A stretch of 14,482 bases of DNA, from the NCBI GenBank assembly GCA_018400335.1, contig JAGYMT010000010.1:1-14482 (forward strand), written 5' to 3'. The stretch comes from Kiritimatiellia bacterium. GTDB taxonomy: Bacteria > Verrucomicrobiota > Kiritimatiellia > JAAZAB01. How positions within the stretch are numbered: the stretch's first letter is position 1; every line of letters begins with the position of its first letter. Below are positions 6,500 to 14,050 of the stretch, piece after piece. The notes beneath the pieces were generated by a model. The model was not told the origin of the DNA. It ran no database searches and worked only from the letters and a program-made list of their open reading frames with translations. The translations under genes were made by a program, and so were the position numbers.

Positions 6500-6893
6500 A
6501 TCCTTTTCCGTCCGTCCGGAGTCCGGGGTGACCCTGGTGGAGGCCATTCTCGCCCTCGCCATTCTCGGTATCGGGATTTTTGTGCTCATAGAGACGACAG
6601 CCCGGTGCCTGGCCGTAATCCGCACCAGCAAGCATTACCAGAACGCGCGGGCGGTGCTGGACCGCGGCGAGCTGGACTACCCCGTCACGGCCACGAATTC
6701 CGCCGAGGAGAACGCGGTTTCCGGCGTCGAATACCCGGGCGGATTCACCTTTTCGCGCAGCCTGGAGCAGGTCGCCGGCGAGGAGTCCCTATATATCGTC
6801 AAAACAAGGGTGGTGTGGTCGGAAACCGGCTTGTCTTCATTCGAGGAGGTTGTCGGATATCTTTATTGTCCGGAGAAGAGCGCACTGGAGTAG
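6471..6893 (+). CDS. gspI: Minor pseudopilin, GspI/PilV-like
   Basis: A 140-residue pseudopilin with a 19-residue basic leader, cleavage expected at Gly19/Val20, then VTLVEAILALAILGIGIFVL with Glu24 at +5. The remainder is a short soluble domain, consistent in length with GspI, which initiates the pseudopilus tip with GspJ and GspK. It begins inside the 3' end of gspH (29-nt overlap), suggesting translational coupling. A 173-bp gap with a palindromic repeat separates it from gspJ. The I versus PilV label rests mainly on gene order. Confidence 0.75.
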   Translation: MEQIKQRRNKSFSVRPESGVTLVEAILALAILGIGIFVLIETTARCLAVIRTSKHYQNARAVLDRGELDYPVTATNSAEENAVSGVEYPGGFTFSRSLEQVAGEESLYIVKTRVVWSETGLSSFEEVVGYLYCPEKSALE

Positions 6894-6920
6894 CAATGCC
6901 GGGATCAGTCTGCCCGCGCG

Positions 6921-6990
6921 CGGCTTGTCCGGCGAAGCTTCCGAGCGAAGACGGGAGCGCACGGTTGCCGAGCTGGGGCTCGGCGTTCCC
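6921..6990. repeat. Intergenic palindromic repeat between gspI and gspJ
   Basis: Two adjacent hairpins. GCCGAGC (6967-6973) pairs perfectly with GCTCGGC (6978-6984) around TGGG. Before it, an imperfect palindrome at 6929-6956 has outer arms CCGGC/GACGG with one mismatch around GCTTCCGAGC. From memory, sequences of this style recur between genes in PVC-type genomes; that was not checked. It interrupts an otherwise tight gene cluster. Confidence 0.55.
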
Positions 6991-7003
6991 AGGTGGATAG
7001 GCC

Positions 7004-7033
7004 TTGTCTTCATAAAAATAACACAACTTATTT
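7004..7033 (+). promoter_or_regulatory. Possible internal promoter before gspJ
   Basis: The stretch 7004-7054 is strikingly AT-rich compared with its surroundings. TTGTCT (7004-7009) and TTATTT (7028-7033) are 18 nt apart and could act as a weak promoter for gspJ and the genes after it. Low confidence because in AT-rich DNA such matches arise easily. Confidence 0.25.
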
Positions 7034-7066
7034 TTTGTCGCAGTTTTCAAACAATGAGGTGCTAAC

Positions 7067-7780
7067 GTGAGCGGAGAACGGATTCTGAAGCGGACCGGGG
7101 GCGGGTTCACGCTGATCGAACTGCTTGTTGCCATCTCGCTTATCGCGACCGTGATGGCGATAACCTTCACCACTTTCTACAGCGTCTCGAACGCGTGGCA
7201 GAAGGGCATGCGCATGGCGGAGAACCTGAATCACGGCGAATACGTGATGGACCAGCTCGTTCACGGCCTGCGCTCCGCGTTTTATCCGGGCGCCAAAACT
7301 AACGCCGGCAGCGCCTATTACGGGTTTTTCCTCGAAGGCGGCGGATCGGGGCCGGGCGCCAGGGACAGGTTCGGCTGGGTGAAGACCGGCGGCGCCCTGC
7401 TGGGGCTCAATGACCCGCTTCGCAAGGGGGTGCACCGCATCCGGGTGTCGGTTGAGGAGGACGAGGACGGTTTTTCTTCCGTGGCCGTGCGGACGTGGCG
7501 GCCGTACGGCAATCCGGAGGGCTTCGTTCCTGAACAGGCCAGCCCTTTCTTCATATCGTCGAAAATTGACGGGATAGCCTGCCGGGTGTCAACGAACCGC
7601 ACGGATGACGGTTGGGAATGGGAGAGCACGTGGGAAAACGATGCTACAAACAGGTTGCCGCTCGCTGTTGAAATCACGCTGTATCTTGAACCGCTGTACG
7701 AGGACGAGGATCCGGTGGAAATGAAACGGCTTATTGAAATACCGGTTGCCCCCCTTTCATGGGTTGCCGGGCATGGCTAA
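7067..7780 (+). CDS. gspJ: Minor pseudopilin, GspJ family
   Basis: A 237-residue pseudopilin with the leader MSGERILKRTGGG, cleavage expected after Gly13, then FTLIELLVAISLIATVMAI with Glu18 at +5. The large soluble domain, the phrase RIRVSVEEDEDGFSSVAVR and its length fit GspJ, which forms the I-J-K tip of the pseudopilus. The GTG start at 7067 is supported by GAGGTG at 7056-7061, 5 nt upstream, and no other in-frame start precedes the prepilin signal. Its TAA stop overlaps an ATG of gspK (TAATG at 7778-7782). Confidence 0.85.
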   Translation: MSGERILKRTGGGFTLIELLVAISLIATVMAITFTTFYSVSNAWQKGMRMAENLNHGEYVMDQLVHGLRSAFYPGAKTNAGSAYYGFFLEGGGSGPGARDRFGWVKTGGALLGLNDPLRKGVHRIRVSVEEDEDGFSSVAVRTWRPYGNPEGFVPEQASPFFISSKIDGIACRVSTNRTDDGWEWESTWENDATNRLPLAVEITLYLEPLYEDEDPVEMKRLIEIPVAPLSWVAGHG

Positions 7781-8907
7781 TGGAGTGGCTGAAGATGAAG
7801 TGCGCGAGCTCGGTTATATTGTTGCCGCTGGGAGCGGCCGCCGCGGACCGTTGCGAAGTCTCTGTTCAGGGGGCGCGGGGCGGGTCGGCGCTGATTATCG
7901 TGCTATGGGTGATAGGTCTGCTTTCGATGTTCGTGGTTGCCTTTGCCTTCGACATGCATATAGAGTCGCGCATTGCCTCCACCTGGCGCAAGAAGGTCAA
8001 GGCTGAATACCTGGCGCAGGCCGGGGTCGAACTGGCGCGCATGGCTATGCTTGAGATTGATGATCCCGACCTGACCGACGAGACCCTTTCCGATTACCTC
8101 GCCAAGGGCTCGGACCAGGATCTGCGCCACGCTGTTGTGACGCTCTCCGGCGGAGGCGGCGCGGAACTCGCGCGGGAGCTTGGCGAGGGCGGCGTTTCCG
8201 TGCTCATTCAGCCCGAGAACTCACGCATGAACATCAACAGCATGATACATGCCGCCGACAGGGATCTCACATTCGAGACATGGAATCCGCTTCTCGAAAT
8301 GGCCGGTGTTCCCCGCGAGGAGCGCGATGTGCTGGTGGACTGCATGGTGGACTGGGTGGATGAGGACGAGTTCACCCATCTCAACGGAGCGGAGTCGGCT
8401 TATTATGAAACTCTCGATCCCCCGTATAAGTCAAAGAACGGACCTCTGGATACCGTGGATGAGCTGTTCCTGGTCAAGGGGTTCGACCTGCTCGTAGATG
8501 AGTCCGGGATCACGGTCTATCAGGCCATCGCGCCCTTTCTGACCGCTTATTCCGAGGATCAGAAGATCAACATCAACAGCGCATCGGCGGAGACGCTCAC
8601 GGCCTTCTTTGAAATAGACTCGATAATAGCGGAGAATATAGTCTCCGAACGGATCGGCCAGGATGGAATCGAGGGCACTGAGGACGACGAGCCGTTTAAG
8701 GATATTGATGATCTGTTGACCCGCGTTCCGATTCTCGATAAGTCAATTGAGGATTATATCACTTTCAGTGCGATGGGCAGGTTCACCATCCTCTCCCGGG
8801 GACGGGTCGGAGACGTGGAGCGCATGATCTCATGCGTTGTGTCGCTCCAGGATCAGCAGCTGCAGGTGCTGAGCTGGATACAGGGTGAAATGCCCGAGAA
8901 TAATTGA
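7780..8907 (+). CDS. gspK: Minor pseudopilin GspK
   Basis: A large pseudopilin (375 residues from 7780) with SALIIVLWVIGLLSMFVVAF preceded by a Gly-Gly site. It lacks the +5 Glu, as is normal for GspK, which caps the pseudopilus tip. Typical GspK features follow: QPENSRMNINSM, DCMVDWVDEDEFTHLNGAES, and a helix-hairpin-helix-like block with ININSASAETL near the C-terminal third. The start is uncertain. ATG 7780 overlaps the gspJ stop, ATG 7795 has GGAG 9 nt upstream, and ATG 7759 would overlap gspJ by 22 nt. All give an unusually long leader (about 30 residues or more) that contains its own hydrophobic stretch SSVILLPLGAAAA before the prepilin signal. Confidence 0.88.
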   Translation: MEWLKMKCASSVILLPLGAAAADRCEVSVQGARGGSALIIVLWVIGLLSMFVVAFAFDMHIESRIASTWRKKVKAEYLAQAGVELARMAMLEIDDPDLTDETLSDYLAKGSDQDLRHAVVTLSGGGGAELARELGEGGVSVLIQPENSRMNINSMIHAADRDLTFETWNPLLEMAGVPREERDVLVDCMVDWVDEDEFTHLNGAESAYYETLDPPYKSKNGPLDTVDELFLVKGFDLLVDESGITVYQAIAPFLTAYSEDQKININSASAETLTAFFEIDSIIAENIVSERIGQDGIEGTEDDEPFKDIDDLLTRVPILDKSIEDYITFSAMGRFTILSRGRVGDVERMISCVVSLQDQQLQVLSWIQGEMPENN

Positions 8908-8940
8908 CTTCCTTCGTGTTATGGGGTATTTGATTACATA

Positions 8941-10347
8941 ATGAATCAGATTACGAGCTTGCTGATAAAGGGAAGAACGATCCGCTGGACCGTTCTCGAT
9001 GAGGACGAATCCGGCGCGCCGCGCTGTGTTTCGAAGAGCGTGGTTCTGGACATTGATGAGCAGGCAGCGTCCGAACCCGCAGCGCTTGCCGCGGCCATCG
9101 CAAATCAATGCCCGACGCTGCACGGGGAGGTAGTCCTTTCCGTGGCGCCCGACCAGGCGCTGATGCGGGTTATCGAACTTCCCACGGCTGATCCCGCGGA
9201 AATCGAGGGAATGATCCAGTTGCAGGCAGATAAGCTCTCGCCCTTTCCCGGCGACAAGATGGCCACCTCGCGGGAGGTTCTCAAGTCCACCGAATCATCA
9301 TGCCGCGCGCTGATAATCACCGTGCGCAGAGCGGTTGTTGATTTTCTCGGTGACGTATGCCGCAAGGTCGGCTTGAAGATTGTGAGGATTGATGCCGATG
9401 TCATGGCATGGTGGCGGGTTTTCCTGGACGCCGGTTCGGTTGTCGCCGCAGGCCGGCAGGTGATGGTGCTTCTTGATCCTGATGGCGGAGCGATCATGGC
9501 ATCGGAGGACGGCTCGCCCGTTTCCTTCAAGCCGCTGGGAGCGGCATCCGGTGTCGAGGATGCGGAGTACGCGTCGGAGATTTGCGATGAGGTGGGTTCC
9601 CTGCTCCTGTCACTGGATCTTGAACATGGAGAGAAGCCGCTCGCGCGCCTCGATGTCTGGCACGGGAGTTCCGGCTTCGAGGGGGTTGTCGAAAAACTGC
9701 GGGAGGAATACGGGAAGGACGTCGTCACAAGCCCGCTTGATTCCCTGCCGCCGGTCAGCGAAGGCCTTGCCCGCCGTTACTATTCCCCCCCGTTTACCTT
9801 AAGAGCCAACTCGGGACTGGAAGGGAAGGTTGATCTCGTGCCGCGGGCATGGCGGACCGCGGTTGACGCGGCGCGCCTGAAAAAACAGGTTGTCACCGGA
9901 ATAATTATCCTTTTCGGAGTGTGGCTGCTCGGGATGACGCTTTTGGGCCTGGGCTATCAGTCAAGCCTTAAAAGGGTGAAGAGGATTGAAGAACGAATGG
10001 CCGGACTTCAGGAGCCGTCTGATGAAGTGCGCGCTCTGCAGAGGCAGGTGAACTCATTTGAGCAGTACCTCGACCGCAAGTGGTCGGCGCTTGAATGCCT
10101 GCGCGAAATAAGCAGCCTGCTCCCGCCCGACGTAAGCCTGACGTCCTTCCAGTTCAAGAAGGGGAAGAACGTGGTGGTGCGCGGAGAGTCGCAGGCGGTG
10201 GAGCCCATTATTGATTTTAATGAACAGCTTGTCGCCTCCCCCTTGTTCGGGGCGGTCGATATGGGCGCAATACAGCCGAGGAAACGCAAGGACCAAACGG
10301 TCCAGACTTTTCAAATGAACATCGCAATACCGGAACAGGACCAATGA
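8941..10347 (+). CDS. gspL: GspL-like assembly platform protein (PilM-like plus PilN-like)
   Basis: A 468-residue bitopic inner-membrane protein. Residues 1 to about 300 look like the actin-like cytoplasmic domain of GspL/PilM, with ELPTADPAEIEGMIQLQADK near 80-98. One membrane helix follows (about 317-338, TGIIILFGVWLLGMTLLGLG), then a coiled-coil-prone stretch and a PilN-like periplasmic domain containing CLREISSLLPPDVSLTSFQF. It combines the roles of PilM and PilN and would couple the cytoplasmic ATPase to the pseudopilus machinery. No strong Shine-Dalgarno is seen before the ATG at 8941. The stop overlaps the next start as ATGA. Assignment is by architecture and gene order, since GspL sequences vary greatly. 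Confidence 0.75.
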   Translation: MNQITSLLIKGRTIRWTVLDEDESGAPRCVSKSVVLDIDEQAASEPAALAAAIANQCPTLHGEVVLSVAPDQALMRVIELPTADPAEIEGMIQLQADKLSPFPGDKMATSREVLKSTESSCRALIITVRRAVVDFLGDVCRKVGLKIVRIDADVMAWWRVFLDAGSVVAAGRQVMVLLDPDGGAIMASEDGSPVSFKPLGAASGVEDAEYASEICDEVGSLLLSLDLEHGEKPLARLDVWHGSSGFEGVVEKLREEYGKDVVTSPLDSLPPVSEGLARRYYSPPFTLRANSGLEGKVDLVPRAWRTAVDAARLKKQVVTGIIILFGVWLLGMTLLGLGYQSSLKRVKRIEERMAGLQEPSDEVRALQRQVNSFEQYLDRKWSALECLREISSLLPPDVSLTSFQFKKGKNVVVRGESQAVEPIIDFNEQLVASPLFGAVDMGAIQPRKRKDQTVQTFQMNIAIPEQDQ

Positions 10348-10937
10348 AGTTGACGTCTAGAGAATTGATTCTGAGCGGCATCACCGCCCTGATGGTGCTG
10401 GTTGGACTGTCCTATTGGTTCGGTAAGCCCAGAATTGACAACTGGCGGGAGTTGGGCGCTAACCGGGAGGCAGTGGAGCGCAGGGTGCAGCTTGCCGAGC
10501 GCGTGATCGGGCAGAAGGGCTACTGGGAGGAGCGACTGGATGCGCTGCGCGGCAAGGTGTCCGCCTATCCGCCCGACAAGGATGCCACCGCTGATTATCT
10601 CAGGATTCTCGAACGCGTGGCAAAGGCCGACAATGTGAAACTCATCAGGCGCAGGGCCCGGAAGGAAAAGAGCTACGGCAAACTCTACGAGCTTGGAATC
10701 GACTGTACCTGGGAGGCAGATCTCGAATCGCTGATCCGGTTCCTTCATGGGCTGGAACAGGAGAACGTGACGATGAATATTGACGACCTCACCATTGCGC
10801 TGATCTCGGGAGGCAAGGGCCAGTTGAAGGGCGATTTTTCGCTCATCTGCGTCTATACCCGTGATGCCGCACCCGCTGAATCCGCCGCGCCCATGCCTGA
10901 ACAGATTGACGCTCCGCCGGTGTCTAATAACGAATGA
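10344..10937 (+). CDS. gspM: GspM/PilO-like inner-membrane protein
   Basis: A 197-residue protein with a short cytoplasmic start, one membrane helix (about residues 9-26, LILSGITALMVLVGLSYWF), a charged helical stretch (residues 30-70) and a ferredoxin-like periplasmic domain containing YLRILERVAKADNVKL and LESLIRFLHGLEQENV, as in PilO and GspM. These proteins pair with PilN or the periplasmic part of GspL. The four-base ATGA overlap with gspL fits that partnership. The last 25 residues are Pro/Ala-rich and probably disordered. Confidence 0.75.
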   Translation: MKLTSRELILSGITALMVLVGLSYWFGKPRIDNWRELGANREAVERRVQLAERVIGQKGYWEERLDALRGKVSAYPPDKDATADYLRILERVAKADNVKLIRRRARKEKSYGKLYELGIDCTWEADLESLIRFLHGLEQENVTMNIDDLTIALISGGKGQLKGDFSLICVYTRDAAPAESAAPMPEQIDAPPVSNNE

Positions 10938-11010
10938 CGAAAAGGGATGAATAGCGGGAAGCGTGTTCTTCTTTTCTTGCCCTTTTTGCGACGGTATGGC
11001 AGAATGCCTG

Positions 11011-11028
11011 AAACTGTATGTTCAGTTT
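11011..11028. repeat. Short inverted repeat upstream of gspD
   Basis: AAACTG (11011-11016) and CAGTTT (11023-11028) flank TATGTT, in the gspM-gspD gap 15 bp before the favoured gspD start. It could be a small hairpin or a binding site affecting gspD. Six-bp arms can arise by chance. Confidence 0.3.
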
Positions 11029-11043
11029 GCTGATTTATGTGAT

Positions 11044-13539
11044 ATGAGCATTAACCGATATTTCAAGCTGGCGGTTGTCTATCTGGCCTTGGGACTGCTC
11101 TGCGTTCTGCCTGCCGCCGCTCAGGTGGAATCTGTCGAGGAGCCTGTTACGGCTCAACCCGAGGCGTCGGAGGAAGCACAGCAGGAGTCGCCTGCGCCGG
11201 CTCAGCCGGAATCGCCGCCCGCGCCGGATGAACCGTCTGCCGAGCCCCCGACCGATCCGCCGCTGCGGCCTCCTGTGCGCGCGCCCGTCCTGCGCCAGTT
11301 CCGGGGCGGGGGAGTCACAAATTTCCCGGCAGGCATTGTCGCGGGTGAGACGGATCCCGATACGGCCGTTTTCGATCCTGGAGATAATACGGAAGACTCG
11401 CCGCCCGCGGACTCTTCGTCCATCGCGCAAGACGAGAGGATGGTCGGACTCAAGTATGACGAGTGGGATCTTAATGAGGTCCTGAAGGACTACAGCGACT
11501 GGACCGGGCTCGCCCTGATGAAGGCCCCGGGTCTGCCCAACCCCAAGATCACCCTCAAGTGCCCCAAGCGGCTGCCCATGAACGAGGCGCTTCTCGCCAT
11601 CGAAAGCATCCTGGCAATGCACGGCGTTGCGCTTGTTCCCATGGGCGACAAATTCCTGAAGGTCGTTCCCATTGCGACAGCCAGGCAGGAGGGCATGGTG
11701 ACCGGCACCGGAGAGATCAGGAAGGACGCGGAGGATACCGACCATCTCGTCAGCCAGATCGTCATGCTCAAACATATTGATATCGCGGAGGCTCAGTCCT
11801 CCATACAGAACTTTCTCCACTCCTATGGCAAGATCATTGCGCTCGAGCGGGTGAACAGCGTGCTGATCACTGATACGGCCGTGAATATCAAGAGGATTCT
11901 CGAGATACTGCAGTATATTGACCAACCGGTCGAGTCCCGCGAGGAATTGCGAATCTTCCGCGTTGTCTATACAAAGGCGTCCGAGGTGATGGGAAAGATC
12001 CAGGCTATTATCGCGGATGCCGAGAGCAGGGATGATCGGACCACGCTCCTTCGCCAGCAGCTGGCGGCCGCCAGGTTCCCCACGAGGACGCCTCGCTCAC
12101 CGGTTCCAGGCAATCCCGCAGCCGCTTCCATGCCGACGACAACGACAACCGAGGCGGCTGAGGGGCGGGGACTGATTTATGCCAAGGTGAAGATGGTCGC
12201 CGACGACAGGACCGGATCGCTTATAGTCATCACCAGGCCGGAGCAGTTCAGGTTTCTCGAAAGCATTATCGCCGAGCTGGACCGGCAGGTTGAGCCGAAC
12301 GTGACTATCAAGGTTTTTAGACTGCAGTACGCGAAGGCCGAAGATGTTGTCAGCGTGCTTAACTCTATGATCACGTCGGGAACCAAGACCGGGCCGGTGG
12401 TTCCCGTGCTGCCCGTGGCGCCCAAGACTTCTGATTCGAGGACGAGGGACCAGCAATCGGCGACATCCGCGGAGGGCGCCGAAATCACGGGACGCCTCTC
12501 GCAGGACGTTAAGATAATAGCCGATCCCCGCATCAACGCCCTCCTGGTCATGGCTAATAAGTCCGATATGGCCGTCATCGAGGACGTCATGAACAACATT
12601 GATATAATGCTCTCACAGGTGCTGATCGAGGTGATCATCGTGGAGATAGGTCTGAGCGATAGTGTCCAGAGCGGCATTGACTGGCTTCAGCGCTCGATGA
12701 TCGCTTATAATGAGAAGAGCGGCGGAGGACGCCGCGCGTTCATGGGCTTCTCGGGCGTGAGCAGGGAGGCGACCGGGTCCGAGATAAGGGACGGTGCAGG
12801 CATCCGCGCCATAAGCGACAGCACCGCACCGGCGGGCTCCGGGCTGAGCTACTATTTCACCTTCTTCGATTTCAACCTCGACGTCGTTCTTAATGTGCTC
12901 GCCCAGAATTCTCAGGCGAGGCTGCTCTCCACCCCCATCATTCTCACCACCGATAACACGGAGGCCAGGATAATGGTCGGCGAAAAACGGCCGATCGTGA
13001 CCTCCACGAGCATCACTTCGGGCGGAACTCAGCAGTCCGCCTACCAGTACACCGATATCGGCATAGAGCTCAAGGTGACGCCTCATATCAACAAGAAGGG
13101 TTTCGTGGTAATGGATATCGAGCAGAGCGTTGATAACGTGGGTACGTATGAGACTATTGACGGCAATCAGGTGCCCGTCATCGTAGCGAGGGAATTCTCA
13201 GCTTCGCTTTCGGTGGACGACGGACGCACCATAGTGGTGGGCGGCCTGATCAGCTCCGATAAGGGCAAGACGAGCTCCCGGATTCCATGGCTCGGCAATA
13301 TCCCGCTGCTCGGCTACCTGTTCCGCTCGGATTCCGACGAGATCGTTCGCAGGGAACTGCTTGTGATGATCACTCCGTATGTGCTCGATACGCCGGAGAA
13401 GGTCTACGAGGAGACGGTCCGCCGCCGCGGCGCTATTGACGAGGCCAAGGATCTGATGATAGACAGTTGGTCGGGCAGTGAACTGATGCAGCAGGAGCCG
13501 GAGACGCCCGAAGGCGAGGAAGTTGACGATGTGCAATGA
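11044..13539 (+). CDS. gspD: Type II secretion secretin GspD
   Basis: The outer-membrane channel of the system, 831 residues from 11044. The start is chosen because INRYFKLAVVYLALGLLCVL followed by PAAAQ is a clear Sec signal peptide (cleavage near residue 27); upstream in-frame starts at 10963 and 10996 would bury it, although no good Shine-Dalgarno precedes 11044. A Pro/Glu/Ala-rich linker (about 28-95) follows, then N0 (about 133-205), N1 (from 240), N2 (from 302, with a low-complexity insert), N3 (from 420, with a Ser/Thr-rich insert) and the secretin barrel (from 525) with LLSTPIILTTDN, IELKVTPHI, IVVGGLISSDKGKTSSRIPW and PLLGYLFR. Four N-domains without an AMIN domain favour GspD over PilQ. 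A short acidic tail ends the protein. Confidence 0.93.
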   Translation: MSINRYFKLAVVYLALGLLCVLPAAAQVESVEEPVTAQPEASEEAQQESPAPAQPESPPAPDEPSAEPPTDPPLRPPVRAPVLRQFRGGGVTNFPAGIVAGETDPDTAVFDPGDNTEDSPPADSSSIAQDERMVGLKYDEWDLNEVLKDYSDWTGLALMKAPGLPNPKITLKCPKRLPMNEALLAIESILAMHGVALVPMGDKFLKVVPIATARQEGMVTGTGEIRKDAEDTDHLVSQIVMLKHIDIAEAQSSIQNFLHSYGKIIALERVNSVLITDTAVNIKRILEILQYIDQPVESREELRIFRVVYTKASEVMGKIQAIIADAESRDDRTTLLRQQLAAARFPTRTPRSPVPGNPAAASMPTTTTTEAAEGRGLIYAKVKMVADDRTGSLIVITRPEQFRFLESIIAELDRQVEPNVTIKVFRLQYAKAEDVVSVLNSMITSGTKTGPVVPVLPVAPKTSDSRTRDQQSATSAEGAEITGRLSQDVKIIADPRINALLVMANKSDMAVIEDVMNNIDIMLSQVLIEVIIVEIGLSDSVQSGIDWLQRSMIAYNEKSGGGRRAFMGFSGVSREATGSEIRDGAGIRAISDSTAPAGSGLSYYFTFFDFNLDVVLNVLAQNSQARLLSTPIILTTDNTEARIMVGEKRPIVTSTSITSGGTQQSAYQYTDIGIELKVTPHINKKGFVVMDIEQSVDNVGTYETIDGNQVPVIVAREFSASLSVDDGRTIVVGGLISSDKGKTSSRIPWLGNIPLLGYLFRSDSDEIVRRELLVMITPYVLDTPEKVYEETVRRRGAIDEAKDLMIDSWSGSELMQQEPETPEGEEVDDVQ

Positions 13540-13565
13540 GAATCTATAAGCGGGAGGGATGAGTT

Positions 13566-14042
13566 ATGGTTGCCATACGAAGGATCGCAGAGGAAGATGC
13601 GGACAAAGTGAGGACCCTCATAAGCGATATAATGCAGGGCGAGTTCGCCGAGGAAAGCGCGGCCTATGCCCTGCAGGATCTCGACGATCCCGTTCACTAC
13701 TACGGGGGCAGCAACGATATATTCATGGTGGCCGAGAAGGACGGCAGGATCATAGGCACCGTTGCCATCAAGGAGGACTCGCCCGGCACCGCCCTGCTCA
13801 GGCGCATGTTCGTGAGGAAGGAGTTCCGCGGCAAGGGCTATGGCGACAAGCTGATGAAGAGCGCCGTGGAGTTCTGCTTCGAGCGCAGCTACCAGAACGT
13901 GATTTTCAGGGGCACCGACCGCATGCGCCAAGCTCTTAAGCTCTGCCTGAAAGAGGGGTTCGAGGAGGATGACATTCTTGCCACGGACGACTTCAAAATG
14001 TTCGTTCTCACGAAGAAACTTCCGCGCGCTAATGCCGGTTGA
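13566..14042 (+). CDS. GNAT-family N-acetyltransferase
   Basis: A 158-residue GNAT protein, which would transfer acetyl from acetyl-CoA to an amine. The acetyl-CoA binding motif A is RRMFVRKEFRGKGYGDKLM, with the RGKGYG pyrophosphate loop at 88-93. It is preceded by the GRIIGTVAI strand and followed by a C-terminal half with KLCLKEGFEE. GGGAGG (13552-13557) lies 8 nt before the ATG. It follows gspD by 26 bp and may be co-transcribed. Substrate unknown; nothing ties it functionally to secretion. It converges with the next gene, only 8 bp away. Confidence 0.88.
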   Translation: MVAIRRIAEEDADKVRTLISDIMQGEFAEESAAYALQDLDDPVHYYGGSNDIFMVAEKDGRIIGTVAIKEDSPGTALLRRMFVRKEFRGKGYGDKLMKSAVEFCFERSYQNVIFRGTDRMRQALKLCLKEGFEEDDILATDDFKMFVLTKKLPRANAG

Positions 14043-14050
14043 TGGGCGCG

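Noticed and set aside
11012..11027. LexA-type operator before gspD (CTGT...CAG)
   Set aside because: The spacing does not match known LexA boxes and the arms are incomplete; reported only as a short inverted repeat.
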